This document shows positions 9,253 to 19,447 of a DNA stretch of 64,000 bases, piece after piece. The notes beneath the pieces were generated by a model. That model worked only from the letters and a program-made list of their open reading frames with translations. It did not search any database and was not told the DNA's origin. This DNA is from Dactylorhiza incarnata (taxonomy: Eukaryota > Streptophyta > Magnoliopsida > Asparagales > Orchidaceae), in assembly GCA_033032865.1 (NCBI GenBank), contig JAWHQI010000009.1:13534001-13598000 (forward strand), read 5' to 3'. Each line of letters starts with the position of its first letter. The stretch's first letter is position 1. The translations under genes were made by a program, and so were the position numbers.

Positions 9253-12200
9253 ATTTGCAGGAAGGCTAAGGAAACAGAAGACGTGTGGTATTTGGACTCA
9301 GGCTGCTCCAAACACATGACGGGCAATAAAGCAAAATTCCTTAGCCTAGAAAAGAAGAAAGGAGGAATAGTGACATTTGACGATAACTGTAAAGGAAGGA
9401 TCATGGGAGTTGGTACAGTGGGTAGCGCATCTTTTCTTATTTCAAATGTACTTTATGTGAAAGGATTAAAACATGACCTAATATCTATAAGTCAACTGTG
9501 TGATAAAGGATTAGACATACTTTTTGAATCTTCCACTAACCTTTGCAAGATTGTTAATCCTAAAACAAAAGATGTGTTATTAACTGCACCTAAAATTCAT
9601 AATGTTTACATAGTTTCATTTCATGATCTTTCTAAATCTTCTATAAAATGTTTTATAACGAAAAATGATGAATTAGAATTATGGCACAGACGCTTAGGCC
9701 ACGCTAGTACAAAACTCATCTTAAAACTAGCAAAAAGAGAATTGATTAGAGGATTGCCTAAACTAAATGGAAATTTATCTTCATTATGCTCTCCATGCCA
9801 AAAAGGCAAATTTACAAAGTCATCTTTTAAAAGCAAAAACGAAATTTCTACATCAAAACCACTGCAACTAATTCATATGGATTTCTTTGGTCCCGTTACC
9901 ACTGCGAGTCTTGGTGGTAGATTATACACTTATGTTCTCATAGATGACTATTCTAGATATTGTTGGACTTTATTTTTCTCCTCCAAATCTGATGCGTTTT
10001 GCGAATTTTCAAAATTATGTACTCGCATTCAAAATGAATTAGATTTAAAAATAAAATGCATTCGCTTAGATCATGGAGGTGAATTTGAAAATGAAAATTT
10101 TAAATCTTTTTGTGACATGTTAGGTATTAAGCATGAGTTCTTCGCTCCACGCACACCTCAACAAAACAATGTTGTAGAACGGAAAAATAGGACAATACAA
10201 GAACTTGCACGCACAATGCTATCTGAATATAAATTACCTAAGTATTTTTGGGCAGAAGCCATAAGCACTGCATGCTATGTAATGAATAGAGTTATGCTTC
10301 GCCCATCATTAACTCTCACACCATATGAACTCTACTATCAAAAGAAACCTAACGTATCGTATTTTAAAGTATTTGGATGTAAATGCTTCATTCTTAATAT
10401 AAAAGATTCTTTAGGAAAATTTGACGAAAAATGCGATGAAGGAATATTTCTTGGTTATTCTTCAACTAGTAAAGCATATAGAATATTTAATAAAAGATCA
10501 AGTAAAGTTGAAGAATCAATAAATGTTAGATTTGATGAGTTTATTCCATGTGCAGAGAAGCTCCCTACAGGTACAGATGATGAACCTTTGCCATCCTTGG
10601 AGCACGACGAAGAAGAACCGTCCAAAGAAGAGGAGGAGAAGTCCAAAGAAGATGAATATGTACCTCCAAGCATTCTAAACTTCTCCAAAAATCATCCAAA
10701 GGAGCTAGTCATTGGGGAACCTTCTACTGGGGTAAGAACTCGGTCCTCTCTTCATGAAACATTTTCAAATATTTGCTTTGTGTCTGAAATTGAACCTAAA
10801 AACGTTTCCACCGCTTTAAATGACGAATTTTGGTTTTTGGCAATGAATGAAGAGTTAGGACAATTTGAAAGAAATAAAGTTTGGAATTTAGTACAAAGAC
10901 CATCTAATCATCCAATTATTGGCGTAAAATGGATTTTTTAAAAATAAGCTTGATGGTGAATCTAGGATTGTAAGAAATAAAGCACGCTTAGTTGCTCAAG
11001 GCTATTCACAAATCGAGGGGGTAGATTTTGAAGAAACTTTTGCACCCGTAGCTCGCTTAGAATCTATACGAATATTTTTGGCATTTGCGAGTTTTAAAAG
11101 AATAAAATTATTTCAAATGGATGTTAAAAGTGTCTTTTTAAATGGGTTTATTAAAGAAGAAGTTTATGTAGAACAACCCCCCCAGTTTCATAAATGAAAA
11201 ATTTCCAAATCATGTTTACAAATTAGAAAAAGCGCTTTATGGTTTAAAACAAGCACCCCGTGCATGGTATGATCGTCTTACATCGTTTTTGTTAGAGCAC
11301 GGTTATGTTATGGGAAGTGCAGACAACACACTCTTCATTAAGCATAAAAATAACGAATTAATTATTCTACAAATATATGTTGATGACATCATTTTTGGAG
11401 CCACTAATGAAGAGTTGTGTAATGAAGTAGTCTTAATAATGAAAAATGAATTTGAAATGAGTCTTGTAGGAGAACTATCATATTTTCTTGGTTTTCAAAT
11501 TTCACAAAGAACTGATGGTATTTTTATTTGTCAATCAAAATATGTTCACGATATGCTTAAACGATTTGGATTTGAAAATCTTAAACAAGCTTCCACTCCT
11601 ATGAGTACTTCTCTAAAACTAGGAAAAGATGAATCTAGAATTTCCATTGATCAAACGCTATATAGTGGAATGATAGGATCTCTTCTTTATTTAAGTGCAT
11701 CTATACCAGATATAATGTTTGTCGTATGTTTATGTGCTCGCTTTCAAGCCGATCCAAAAGAATCTCATTTAAAAGCGGTAAAATGGATTTTTCGTTATCT
11801 AATACGGTCATCTAAATTAGGATTATGGTACCCACACAATGACTCTTTCACGCTCCACAGCTATTCTAATTCGGACTACGCCGGATGCTCACTTGATAGA
11901 AAAAGCACTAGCGGTACATGTCACTTTTTAGGACCCTCTTTAGTTGCTTGGTCTAGTAGAAAACAATCTTCGGTTGCACTCTCCACCACGGAGGCCGAAT
12001 ATATTGCACTTTGTAGTTATTGTGCATAAGCGTTATGGATAAGCCAAACACTAGAGGACTTTGGATTTCATCTCAAAAACATAGATCTTAAATGTGACAA
12101 CAAAAGTGCAATAGAACTCACATATAATCCCGTACACCATTCTAGATCCAAACACATCGACGTTCGTCATCATTTCATTAGGGATCACATTAAGAAAGAA

Positions 12201-12323
12201 AATGTAAAAGTAAGCTTCATTAGGACGGACTCTCAACTTGCTGACATATTTACTAAACCCCTTCCCGATGCAAGATTTCGATTATTACGACTTGAATTAG
12301 TTTCCCTAGATCTTTCAAGTTAA
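9253..12323 (+). pseudogene. pol: Sirevirus-like Pol (protease, integrase, RT, RNase H)
   Basis: Same frame as gag up to 10941. Protease has WYLDSGCSKHMTG at about 9283. The pre-integrase HHCC domain has WHRRLGHA and CSPCQKGKF. The integrase core keeps its three acidic residues (HMDFFGP, LDHGGEF, NNVVERKNR). RT follows with the catalytic YVDD intact near 11380, then RNase H ending at 12323. Breaks: an extra T in the T-run near 10936-10941, an extra C in the C-run near 11177-11183, and a TAA replacing a Gln codon at about 12027-12029. Both frameshifts are in homopolymers, so sequencing error is possible for them but not for the stop. The domain order is that of copia. Confidence 0.9.
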
Positions 12324-13261
12324 AACATGCTCACAAATACAATTTTCTTTATTTGTAACCATCCAAAACATCTCCTAAAAATCTGCAACTTCAGCATGGA
12401 ACTACTATTGGGACACTTAATCAAGATCCAAAATTAAAATTTCCAAAATCCTACAAAATTGTTCACTGTCTCCCGCGCTAGCGCTACCGCAGGCGCTAGC
12501 GTCCATGTTCAATTTTCTGTATTTTTTAAATTTCGACAAATTTCTAAAAATATATTAATCTATATTTTCTACTTAGTTTTGCACTTCTGTGTTTCTTTAT
12601 TTTTTGAAAAATCAAATACAAAACAACAAAAAACAAATTACAAAAAATATGTTTTTCTTTTTTCGCTTGTGTTGTTTCCTTTGTTTAAAGTTCATCTTTA
12701 TGCAAAAATCAAATATAAAAATTACAAAAGCAAAAATTACAAAAATATGCTTTTATTTGCTAAAATCAAATACAAAAATATAAAACTTTAAAACTATAAA
12801 AAAAAACTGTATGATTTTTGTGAAAGCATGATTTAATCTATTATTTAGGAATTCTACAATGTTGCAATTTATCTTTTCAAACTACTTTGGACATTGTCTT
12901 TCTTCATGCTTTGATATATCTATTCACATGTGCATCAATTATAGTTTAAAAGTTCTGTAGGATCAAGCTTAGCATGCCTCTAAGTATGAGAAATGTTTTA
13001 TGTTTGATAATGATATTTATTCACACACCTTTTTTGGCATTGTCTACATATGTTTTTAATCTAAGAATGCTTGTGTATGTTTTGTATTAGTACAATGGAT
13101 TAAAATTGCACAAGTATCTTACCTACACTCCTTATTTTGCACTCTTAAAAATTAAGAAAAGTGGTTATGTTTTTCATAAATTCTATTGATTTGCAAAACA
13201 AGTGTATTCGGAGAACTTTGTACAAAACAAAATTATAAAATAAATGACAAAGATATCTCCA

Positions 13262-13322
13262 CCAAGCACTACTTGAACCTCCTGATAAGTCTTAATAAGC
13301 ATTGTGAGGTTGAGCACCTTGG
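13262..13322 (+). other. Predicted hairpin, copy 1
   Basis: Outer arms CCAAG/CTTGG and inner arms AACCTC/GAGGTT enclose a conserved loop starting CTGATAAGTCTT. It pairs with copy 2 at 13447-13507, which keeps the outer arms and loop but has a different inner stem. Confidence 0.55.
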
Positions 13323-13446
13323 AAAGAATAAGTAAAGTGTCTTGTGCAAATCAAATCCTTCTTTCAAAAATAAGAAAAACCACTTATTCTTAAGTACACC
13401 GGATCACAATAAAAATCAATCTAGAAGAATAAAATTATGTGATCCC

Positions 13447-13507
13447 CCAAGCACTACTTTGCACCCTGATAAGTCTTGATGAGCATTGTGTGTGCAGAGC
13501 ACCTTGG
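13447..13507 (+). other. Predicted hairpin, copy 2
   Basis: Same 61-bp length, outer arms CCAAG/CTTGG and loop as copy 1. The inner arms are TGCAC/GTGCA, so both sides of the inner stem changed while pairing was retained. Confidence 0.55.
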
Positions 13508-14527
13508 TAGTTGTACTTTTTATTGTGCATTAAAGTGTGTGGAAGTAATCTTATTTGTGTTTTATTGTGCTCATACTTTACCTATATCTTGTATTTTTGA
13601 TTAAAACACTTGTTTACATTACTCGAAAATACACTTATGTGCGCATCATTATCTTCCATAACACTTCTTCTCATGAGCATTGGATCCTAATGCTAATTCT
13701 ATATTACTTTTTATTTATGAAATGCACTAGATAACCTAGCATGTGTTCTACAATGTTTTGTATGTTTTTGAAATTATGAATTAAAGTAACATTGTGGTAA
13801 TCTCTTTTTGATAAACATTATTTCATGCTTGTTTTTTTATCAAATTTAAAGATCTAATAAAAAAATGATTTACAAAAACATCATTTTTTGTGAACTTTAA
13901 CTCATATTTTTTTTGGATTATCATTACTATTTGATGTTTTTTTGTATTGCTATAAGTCTTCCGCATCTTAACCATATAAGTGTTTTACCTTGCGCTTTCA
14001 TGCTTACTTAATATCTTGTATTCTTTACATCATCACTTATTCTTAAAAATTCCTATCTTTCATTAAGTGATAGATTTACTTGGAACACTTTTTATTGGTT
14101 ACTTCAAACATAAAAATCTTTTATGCTACAAACTCTGAAAATTTTGTAATGCTCATAACTCTGATCTATTTCAATGAAAAACAATTCTAAAACTCCTTAT
14201 CATTTACTTAAAAAGCTCGATCATGCCTTCTCTTTTATTTACACATTTTTTAGTGCTTTGTTTCCCTACCCACTTTTGCTAATAACAAAGGTGGAGAACT
14301 AACATGATAAATATAAACCGCTATAAAAAACCCACCATGACCAATTAAGATGATAGCTTACATATTAGGGAAGCATTCACTTAAGGGGAGCATGTATTTA
14401 GGGGGAGAAATTCTAAATGCTAAAATCAATAATTATCCTAAGTCATCACTCCCACACACACACACAAGTATAGTTTCATCATGCTTATTTATTAATGTTT
14501 TGATTTATCATTAATGAATTTGTTATT

Positions 14528-14543
14528 ATCAAAAGGGGGAGTT
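14528..14543 (+). other. Polypurine tract
   Basis: AAAAGGGGGAG ends just before the 3' LTR and would prime plus-strand DNA synthesis. Two similar tracts lie about 130-160 bp upstream, a Sirevirus-like trait. Confidence 0.85.
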
Positions 14544-15617
14544 TGTTGGAACATGGTCTTCCGCATCTCCTAGGTTTGAGAATAACAAATCCTATGTGTA
14601 TTTGATCTTGTGTGTTTAAGTGTGCAGGAAATTAAAGTCCACATGACTCAAGGATGGTTGTCCCCAAAATTGAGGCCAGAATTCCAACATGGCCACTAGC
14701 GCCGGCGGTAGCGATAGCGCCCGGCGCTAGCGATGTTTAGCGCGATTCTGGCAGTATTTTTAGAAGGAGCTAGCGCCCGGCGGTAGCTACTAGCGCTGGC
14801 GGTAGCATGGCGCATAAGAGGCATAGAGCAAAATGTTGCCGCGGATTGAAGATCCTGCCGCGCAAAATGTTACTTAATCAGGGATAGCGCCAGCGGTAGC
14901 GGTAGCGCCGGCGGTAGCGCTTTGGCTATAAAAGGACCCCCTTTCCTCTTGTTTTTGTACACCTATTGCATACACCTCAGAGAGAGAGTGCTAGAATTCC
15001 AGAGGCTTGTCTTAGCCGAAATTTGAGGTCCCAGCGAAGCTCTGCCAATTTCTGAAGGAGAATTCCATCACGTCGAATCCAAACGAAGTCCGCTTCGACA
15101 TGCGCTGATTCTACAGCGGATCTTCGCCTCCATCTTCAGAAGTTCATCTTAAGGGAAGTTTTTATTATTTAATTTATCTTTCTTTGTAAACGGTAGTGAA
15201 ATTGCCTCGTGTTGGCGACTAGGTCTGGGGTAGGACTTAGGGCTGAAATTCGCCTCGTGTTGGCGACTAGATCTAGGCTAGGTCTAGGGGGTGCTCGAGG
15301 CCACATCCGGGGAAGGATTGGCTAGAGCGGCTTGAGGCCGAATCCGGGAAGGAGAAGGCTAGGGCCACCGGTTCGTGGGGAAGCGAGTCGGGATAGAAAA
15401 CGAAAAGAGCTTTTATTATTCGCCCCCGATCTCTAGCGTCATTGAGATCAAGTTTTGTAAAACTTATTTAATATCAATAAAACTTGTCTCTCCTTTTGTT
15501 TTACTTGACTTCTTGTTTTAATATTGCAATATTCTGAAGTTTTTCTAAATAAATCTAAAGTTTTTGATAACCCTTATTCACCCCCCACCCCCTCTAAGGG
15601 CGCCGACCGATCCAACA
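14544..15617 (+). repeat. 3' LTR of the Sirevirus-like copia
   Basis: 1074 bp, same termini as the 5' LTR. It retains the fuller GC-rich cluster (about 14698-14920) upstream of TATAAAA at 14927-14933. Many substitutions against the 5' LTR indicate an insertion of moderate age. Confidence 0.92.
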
Positions 15618-15622
15618 GTGAG

Positions 15623-16647
15623 TGCTTTGGCTTCTTCCCCTATCTCTCCCTCTTCAACCTCCATCAACTCCTCCCCCCTTCCTCTGGGGTCTTCTCTTCT
15701 TTCTTTCCCTCTTCTCCTTCCTTCGCCCTGGGTCCTTCATCGACCCCTTCCCGGGCATGAACTACTCCTTCAGCTATCTTTTCTTCCGACCTCTCCTCTC
15801 CTCCTACTTCGACCGCTTCTTCCATTGCCTCATTCGCCCCTTCTCCCTGGGCCTCAATCTCCACTTCTTCCATCTCCTCCGCCCTCGGCTCCTTCGAACT
15901 TTCTTCCCTTCTCTGCTCCTCTCCCTCTCCTCCGAGTCTCGCCGGCTCTCCCACCTCCTGGTCCCATCTCTCGGCTTTGGACATCCAGGAGATGGTGTTG
16001 ACTGCTGTGACGTAGCACTGCCTGGCTACCTTTGGATCCCCCTGATCCGAACCTGGACTCCTGCGTCATTGAACTTGAGGCACTGGTGGAAGGTGGAGGG
16101 GACACAACGAAATGCGCTGATGAGTGGCCGTCCGAAGATGACGCTATAGCTGGTGGGGGCATCTACTATGACAAAGCGGCAGTTCCTAGACTGCCCCCCC
16201 AGGTCACATGGAGTCCTACTCCCCTTCTACCTCCTTCCTTTCCCCGGAGAATCCGAACAACGGACCATCCGAGGCCAACACCCTTCGCGGCTCCACCTCC
16301 ATTCCATCGAACGCTTTCTTGAAAATAACGTTGACCGAGCTTCCGTTATCCACAAGGATTCGAGAGACGGTGAAGTTCTCTATCGCTGTTTGGATAACCA
16401 GCGCATCGCAGAACGGGTCCTCGTAGCCCGTCATGTCTCTCTGGGTGAAGGAAATCTTCTCTGTCGTAGTCGGGGCTAAGGACGTCGAAGCCACGCTACG
16501 TCGATAGATAGTATGGAGGCTCGCCTTTCGAGTCGCTTCAATCCCTACCCCTCCATCGATCACTCCGATCCCCCCCCCCCCCCCGGGTCCCCAAATCGGC
16601 CCGGTCCTCGCACCTATCCTCCTCCTCTCGAGGCAGGACCTCTTCAA
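15623..16647 (-). pseudogene. Tat protease and acidic linker
   Basis: Aspartic protease processing the Gag-Pol polyprotein. The segment ISFTQRDMTGYEDPF leads into the active-site motif VDNGSSVNVIF near 16340; Asp-Asn-Gly-Ser-Ser is a Tat form of the DTG motif. In another frame, VIVDAPTSYSVIFGRP continues the protease core (about 16090-16200), so there is at least one frameshift near 16215. After SMSKAERW comes a Glu-rich linker of about 110 residues up to the copia insertion at 15617/15618. A run of about 16 C at 16565-16580 lies at the upstream end and may be another slippage site. Confidence 0.8.
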
Positions 16648-18100
16648 TCCTCACCGGCTGCTGTCGCGGGGTGGGCGCTCGGGCCCTTTTTGTCTCCAGG
16701 AACTCCGGACAAGTGGTCGTCGCATGACCTTCCTCATCATGGAAGTCACAGTAAGGCAGCGTCACCACCCCCGTCTCGGCCTTCGCCATCCTATTCCTTC
16801 ATCTCCTTCCTGCTCCCACTTCTTCTCTCACATCTTCCCTTCTTCCTCTTCCTCCCCTTCCCCGCATGATTGTCATAGCTTGCTGGGGCGGAGGAGGCAT
16901 CGGCCTCGGACCCTGCCTCCATCCCAACTGATGGGGTCTTCCTTGACCCCCATAGAAGTTACCCCTCCCCGGGGCGTAACCCCTTCCCTGGCCTTACATT
17001 TCTCTGCCCTGTTGCCTCCATTCTCCCTCTGGGGCCCAGGGCTCTTCCCTTCTCCTCACCTCCTGCTGTCAGACCTCCGGATCACTGAGCTTTGCTAGCC
17101 TCTTGGTGAGTTCCGGGTTGGCCTCCTCACTCTCAATTTCCTCCGCCACCCTCTCCATCAGCTCCTCGTAGGAGACGGGGTCTTTCCTCTTCAGAGCCAT
17201 TTTGAAGAAACTTTCCCTCTGCCCGACCGTGAAGGCGAGCTGGAGTGCAAACCCATGCATCTCCTGAGTGAGCAGCACCTCTTCCTAGAACCGGTCTACG
17301 TAGCGAGCCAACGACTCCATTGGCTCCTGCTTAACTTTGAAGAGAGACTCAGCGTCCTTCTTCCTCTTCTTTGAAGTTGAGAATCGCAACAAGAAACTTC
17401 GGCGCAGATCCTCAAAAGCGTATATCGACCCTGTAGGGAGTTGATGGAACCAGTCCCTGGCCTTCTCCTTAAGGGTGACGGCGAATAGCCGACACTTGAA
17501 AGCATCTGACATCGGCCTGATAGAGACCGAGTCCTCAAAAGACTGGAGGTGCGGGACAGGGTCATCCCTGTCGTTGTAGTACACCCTATCCCACTCCCCA
17601 AATCCTACCGGGACGGGCGCAGAAAGCACCAGCTTGCAGAAAGGACTTCCTCCTCCAGCGACCCTTTCTCGCTCCACACGCCCCCAAGCTCCCTCGCCAG
17701 ACTTGGGCTCACGGGGGAATGCGCTCGCGAGAGCGGCGTTCGCCTGAACCACCCCCACAGTCGCCGCATCCTCCGGGCGCGCGCTCGCCTGCGCCGTGCT
17801 CGTCGGCACCAAGCTTTCCAGCACAGAGCTCGCCGGGCTGGCGAACAACACTCGCCCCTCCAGGTCATGCACTAATCCTCCGACGACTTCCTTTCCGACC
17901 CTTCCCCCCGGGGCATTCTCGCCGACCGTTGCTAGGGGTGGGGTTGCCTGAGGTGCTGGGGTCGCGAACTCACTTTGTAGTGCCGCGACGGTGAGCCCGA
18001 AGGTGTCAAGCACCTCCCTCTTGAAATCCGCGAACATCCTCTGCGTCACCACCTGGGGTGACCCGCTGAACCCCTCTCCTTGATCTTCGTCTCCTGCCAT
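16538..18100 (-). pseudogene. gag: Tat Gag
   Basis: Starts with MAGDEDQGEGF at 18100, about 55 bp inside the LTR boundary. A low-complexity N-terminus of about 150 residues precedes the Ty3 capsid region at residues about 165-300 (KEKARDWFHQLPTGSIYAF, ESLFKVKQEPMESLARYV). A single in-frame TAG at about 17282-17284 interrupts the capsid, which then continues in the same frame to 17069. A Gly/Arg-rich segment and a CX2HX4HX4C knuckle (CDFHDEEGHATTTC, about 16745) follow in shifted frames. Packages element RNA when intact. Plus-strand frames at 15564-17098 and 17549-17994 are shadows of this region. Confidence 0.85.
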
Positions 18101-18155
18101 CTCCTCCTTGGAATTTTCTTGGACCAGCCACGCTCCACGCTCACCGCACCAAAAA

Positions 18156-19413
18156 TGTTGAAACCGATTTCTCGACCTCTTGTGGAGCTCGGGGCCCTCA
18201 CCGAAATGAGGGGCAGCTAGCCCTTACTGATCCCTCAGAGAAGGTAGACTGAAGACTAGGAAAATGACTAAAACCTTAGTCACAACGAGGAGGTCCTTCC
18301 ACTAACCCGGAGGATCGTTGAGCGCTTCCCCTCCCAAGCCAAAGCTGAGACTCGGGCACCTTGGAGAGATAGAGAGCTAAACCAAAGTAACCAAGGGAAA
18401 AAGAAGCTCAGAGATCTGAGAATGGAATCCTCTCCCAAGGTGCCCTTTAAGGTCTATTTATAGTTTTTTACTCATGGTCTGTCAATAGCGGAATTCTGCC
18501 TTTCGGTTTTACTAAACACACCCCAATTGGGCCTGCTAACAGCCAAACTCCGCTGTTTGGAGCGGCTACCTGCAGACCATCAGGGGCAAAGGAGTAACCC
18601 CACCAGGGGTGAATTCGTCTAACGGGAAAACGAGTTTGTCGAACGGGCTTCGTCGAACGGAGAACGAAATCCGTCGAACGCTGAACTCGGTTCAGCGACC
18701 CCGACAAATACTCGACATTCGTCGAACGCACTTCGGCGTTCTGCCAAACCCTAAGATTTCGAAAGAATCTGATTTGCTTGCCCTCTCGCGAACAGCCGGC
18801 GAGTACCCGGCTCGCCGACCTTCTTGCGAGTAGCCGGCGAGTACCTGGCTCGCTCGCCTTCTCACGAGTTGATCCTGAAGCTCGGGCCTGCAGGGACACG
18901 GCTCGCGCCCCTTCCCGCGAGTAGCCTTCGATAGCTCTGGTTCGCCTCCTAACATTCTTTCTTCTTCTGTTGGATTTAAAACCCCCTTTTGGGCGAGCGA
19001 CCTGTGAAGACCTCACTCGCGTTCTTGCCGACGACGTCCATCGACACCGGGTCTCGTGCTCCCTCCTGTGGGAAGCGAATTCGTCGAACGGACAGCGGGG
19101 TTCGTCGAACTCAGGATTTCGTCGACCGCCGAGCTGGGGTACAAGCGTCGAGCGATGAACCGCTCTGTTCGTCGATCGCTGATATATTTCTTCATTCGTC
19201 GACCGCTGTTAGAATGTAATTCGTCGATCGCCGTTCGACATTCGCAGAGCGCCGTTCGTCATTCGCAGGGAGCATATGTCAATTTTGTTCTTTCTCTTAT
19301 TTTCTGCCTATTAATGTATATCCCACCCGCATTACTTTTACTTGTTGGTTATTCCTCCGTCTTTGCTCACCCACTAGGGGAATATCGGGGTTGTACACTA
19401 TCGGGGTTGTACA
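18156..19413 (-). repeat. LTR of the Tat element (5' LTR in its own orientation)
   Basis: In plus orientation it begins TGTTGAAACCG at 18156, just beyond the gag leader. Its other end is placed at TTGTACA (19413; a second TTGTACA ends at 19397), so that end is tentative. The adjacent leader TTTTTGGTGCGGTGAGC resembles, but does not clearly match, a Tat primer-binding site. A minus-strand TATAAATA (18455-18462) lies downstream of a cluster of TTCGTCGAACG-type motifs at about 18609-19262. GCCGG/CCGGC inverted repeats occur at 18790-18860. The partner LTR is not in the window. Confidence 0.65.
18455..18462 (-). promoter_or_regulatory. TATA box of the Tat LTR
   Basis: TATAAATA on the minus strand, about 300 bp upstream of the gag ATG, with the inverted-repeat motif cluster upstream of it. 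Confidence 0.6.
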
Positions 19414-19447
19414 TATTAGACTCGTTTCTTTTTCGCGCTTATAGGGA

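Larger units (their letters stand above)
12324..14527 (+). other. Long AT-rich non-coding 3' region of the Sirevirus-like copia
   Basis: 2.2 kb between Pol and the terminal polypurine tract. There is no env-like ORF; frames at 12459-12791 are low-complexity. It contains a copy of the LTR-type GC-rich motif (12474-12501), two related 61-bp hairpins (13262-13322 and 13447-13507), a short CA repeat near 14455, and extra purine tracts (AAGGGGAG near 14385, AGGGGGAG near 14400). Confidence 0.7.
6263..15617 (+). mobile_element. Sirevirus-like Ty1/copia retrotransposon with both LTRs
   Basis: 9355 bp from TGTTGGA to TCCAACA, flanked by GCGAG (6258-6262) and GTGAG (15618-15622), a TSD with one mismatch. 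LTRs are 6263-7318 and 14544-15617. Internal order is primer-binding site, long gag with two zinc knuckles, protease, integrase, RT, RNase H, a 2.2-kb non-coding 3' region, and several polypurine-tract-like motifs. Integrase before RT defines copia. The long gag, long 3' non-coding region and repeated polypurine tracts fit Sireviruses. Pol carries two homopolymer frameshifts and one stop, and the LTRs differ at many positions, so it is neither recent nor active. Confidence 0.9.
1..19413 (-). mobile_element. Ty3/gypsy Tat-lineage LTR retrotransposon, partial and interrupted
   Basis: Minus-strand order is LTR (18156-19413), gag, protease, RT, integrase, tandem-repeat 3' region, then an antisense ORF region running to the left edge. 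The gag and pol resemble the plant Tat lineage: protease with DNGSS, CX2HX4HX4C gag knuckle, RT motif SFLDAFSGYHQI. Extra ORFs between integrase and 3' LTR, often antisense, are known in Tat elements. The second LTR is inferred to lie left of base 1. A Sirevirus-like copia (6263-15617) splits pol. Pol is further broken by stops, a frameshift and loss of the RT C-terminal half plus RNase H. Confidence 0.85.

Noticed and set aside
12459..12791. 110-codon plus-strand frame after copia pol
   Set aside because: Low-complexity Lys/Phe/Tyr composition from AT-rich DNA, no motif, and a start inside the GC-rich motif.
15524..17098. Several overlapping plus-strand frames of 78-175 codons rich in Pro/Ser/Leu
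   Set aside because: They are antisense shadows of the Tat gag, protease and acidic linker, whose minus-strand frames carry recognisable motifs.
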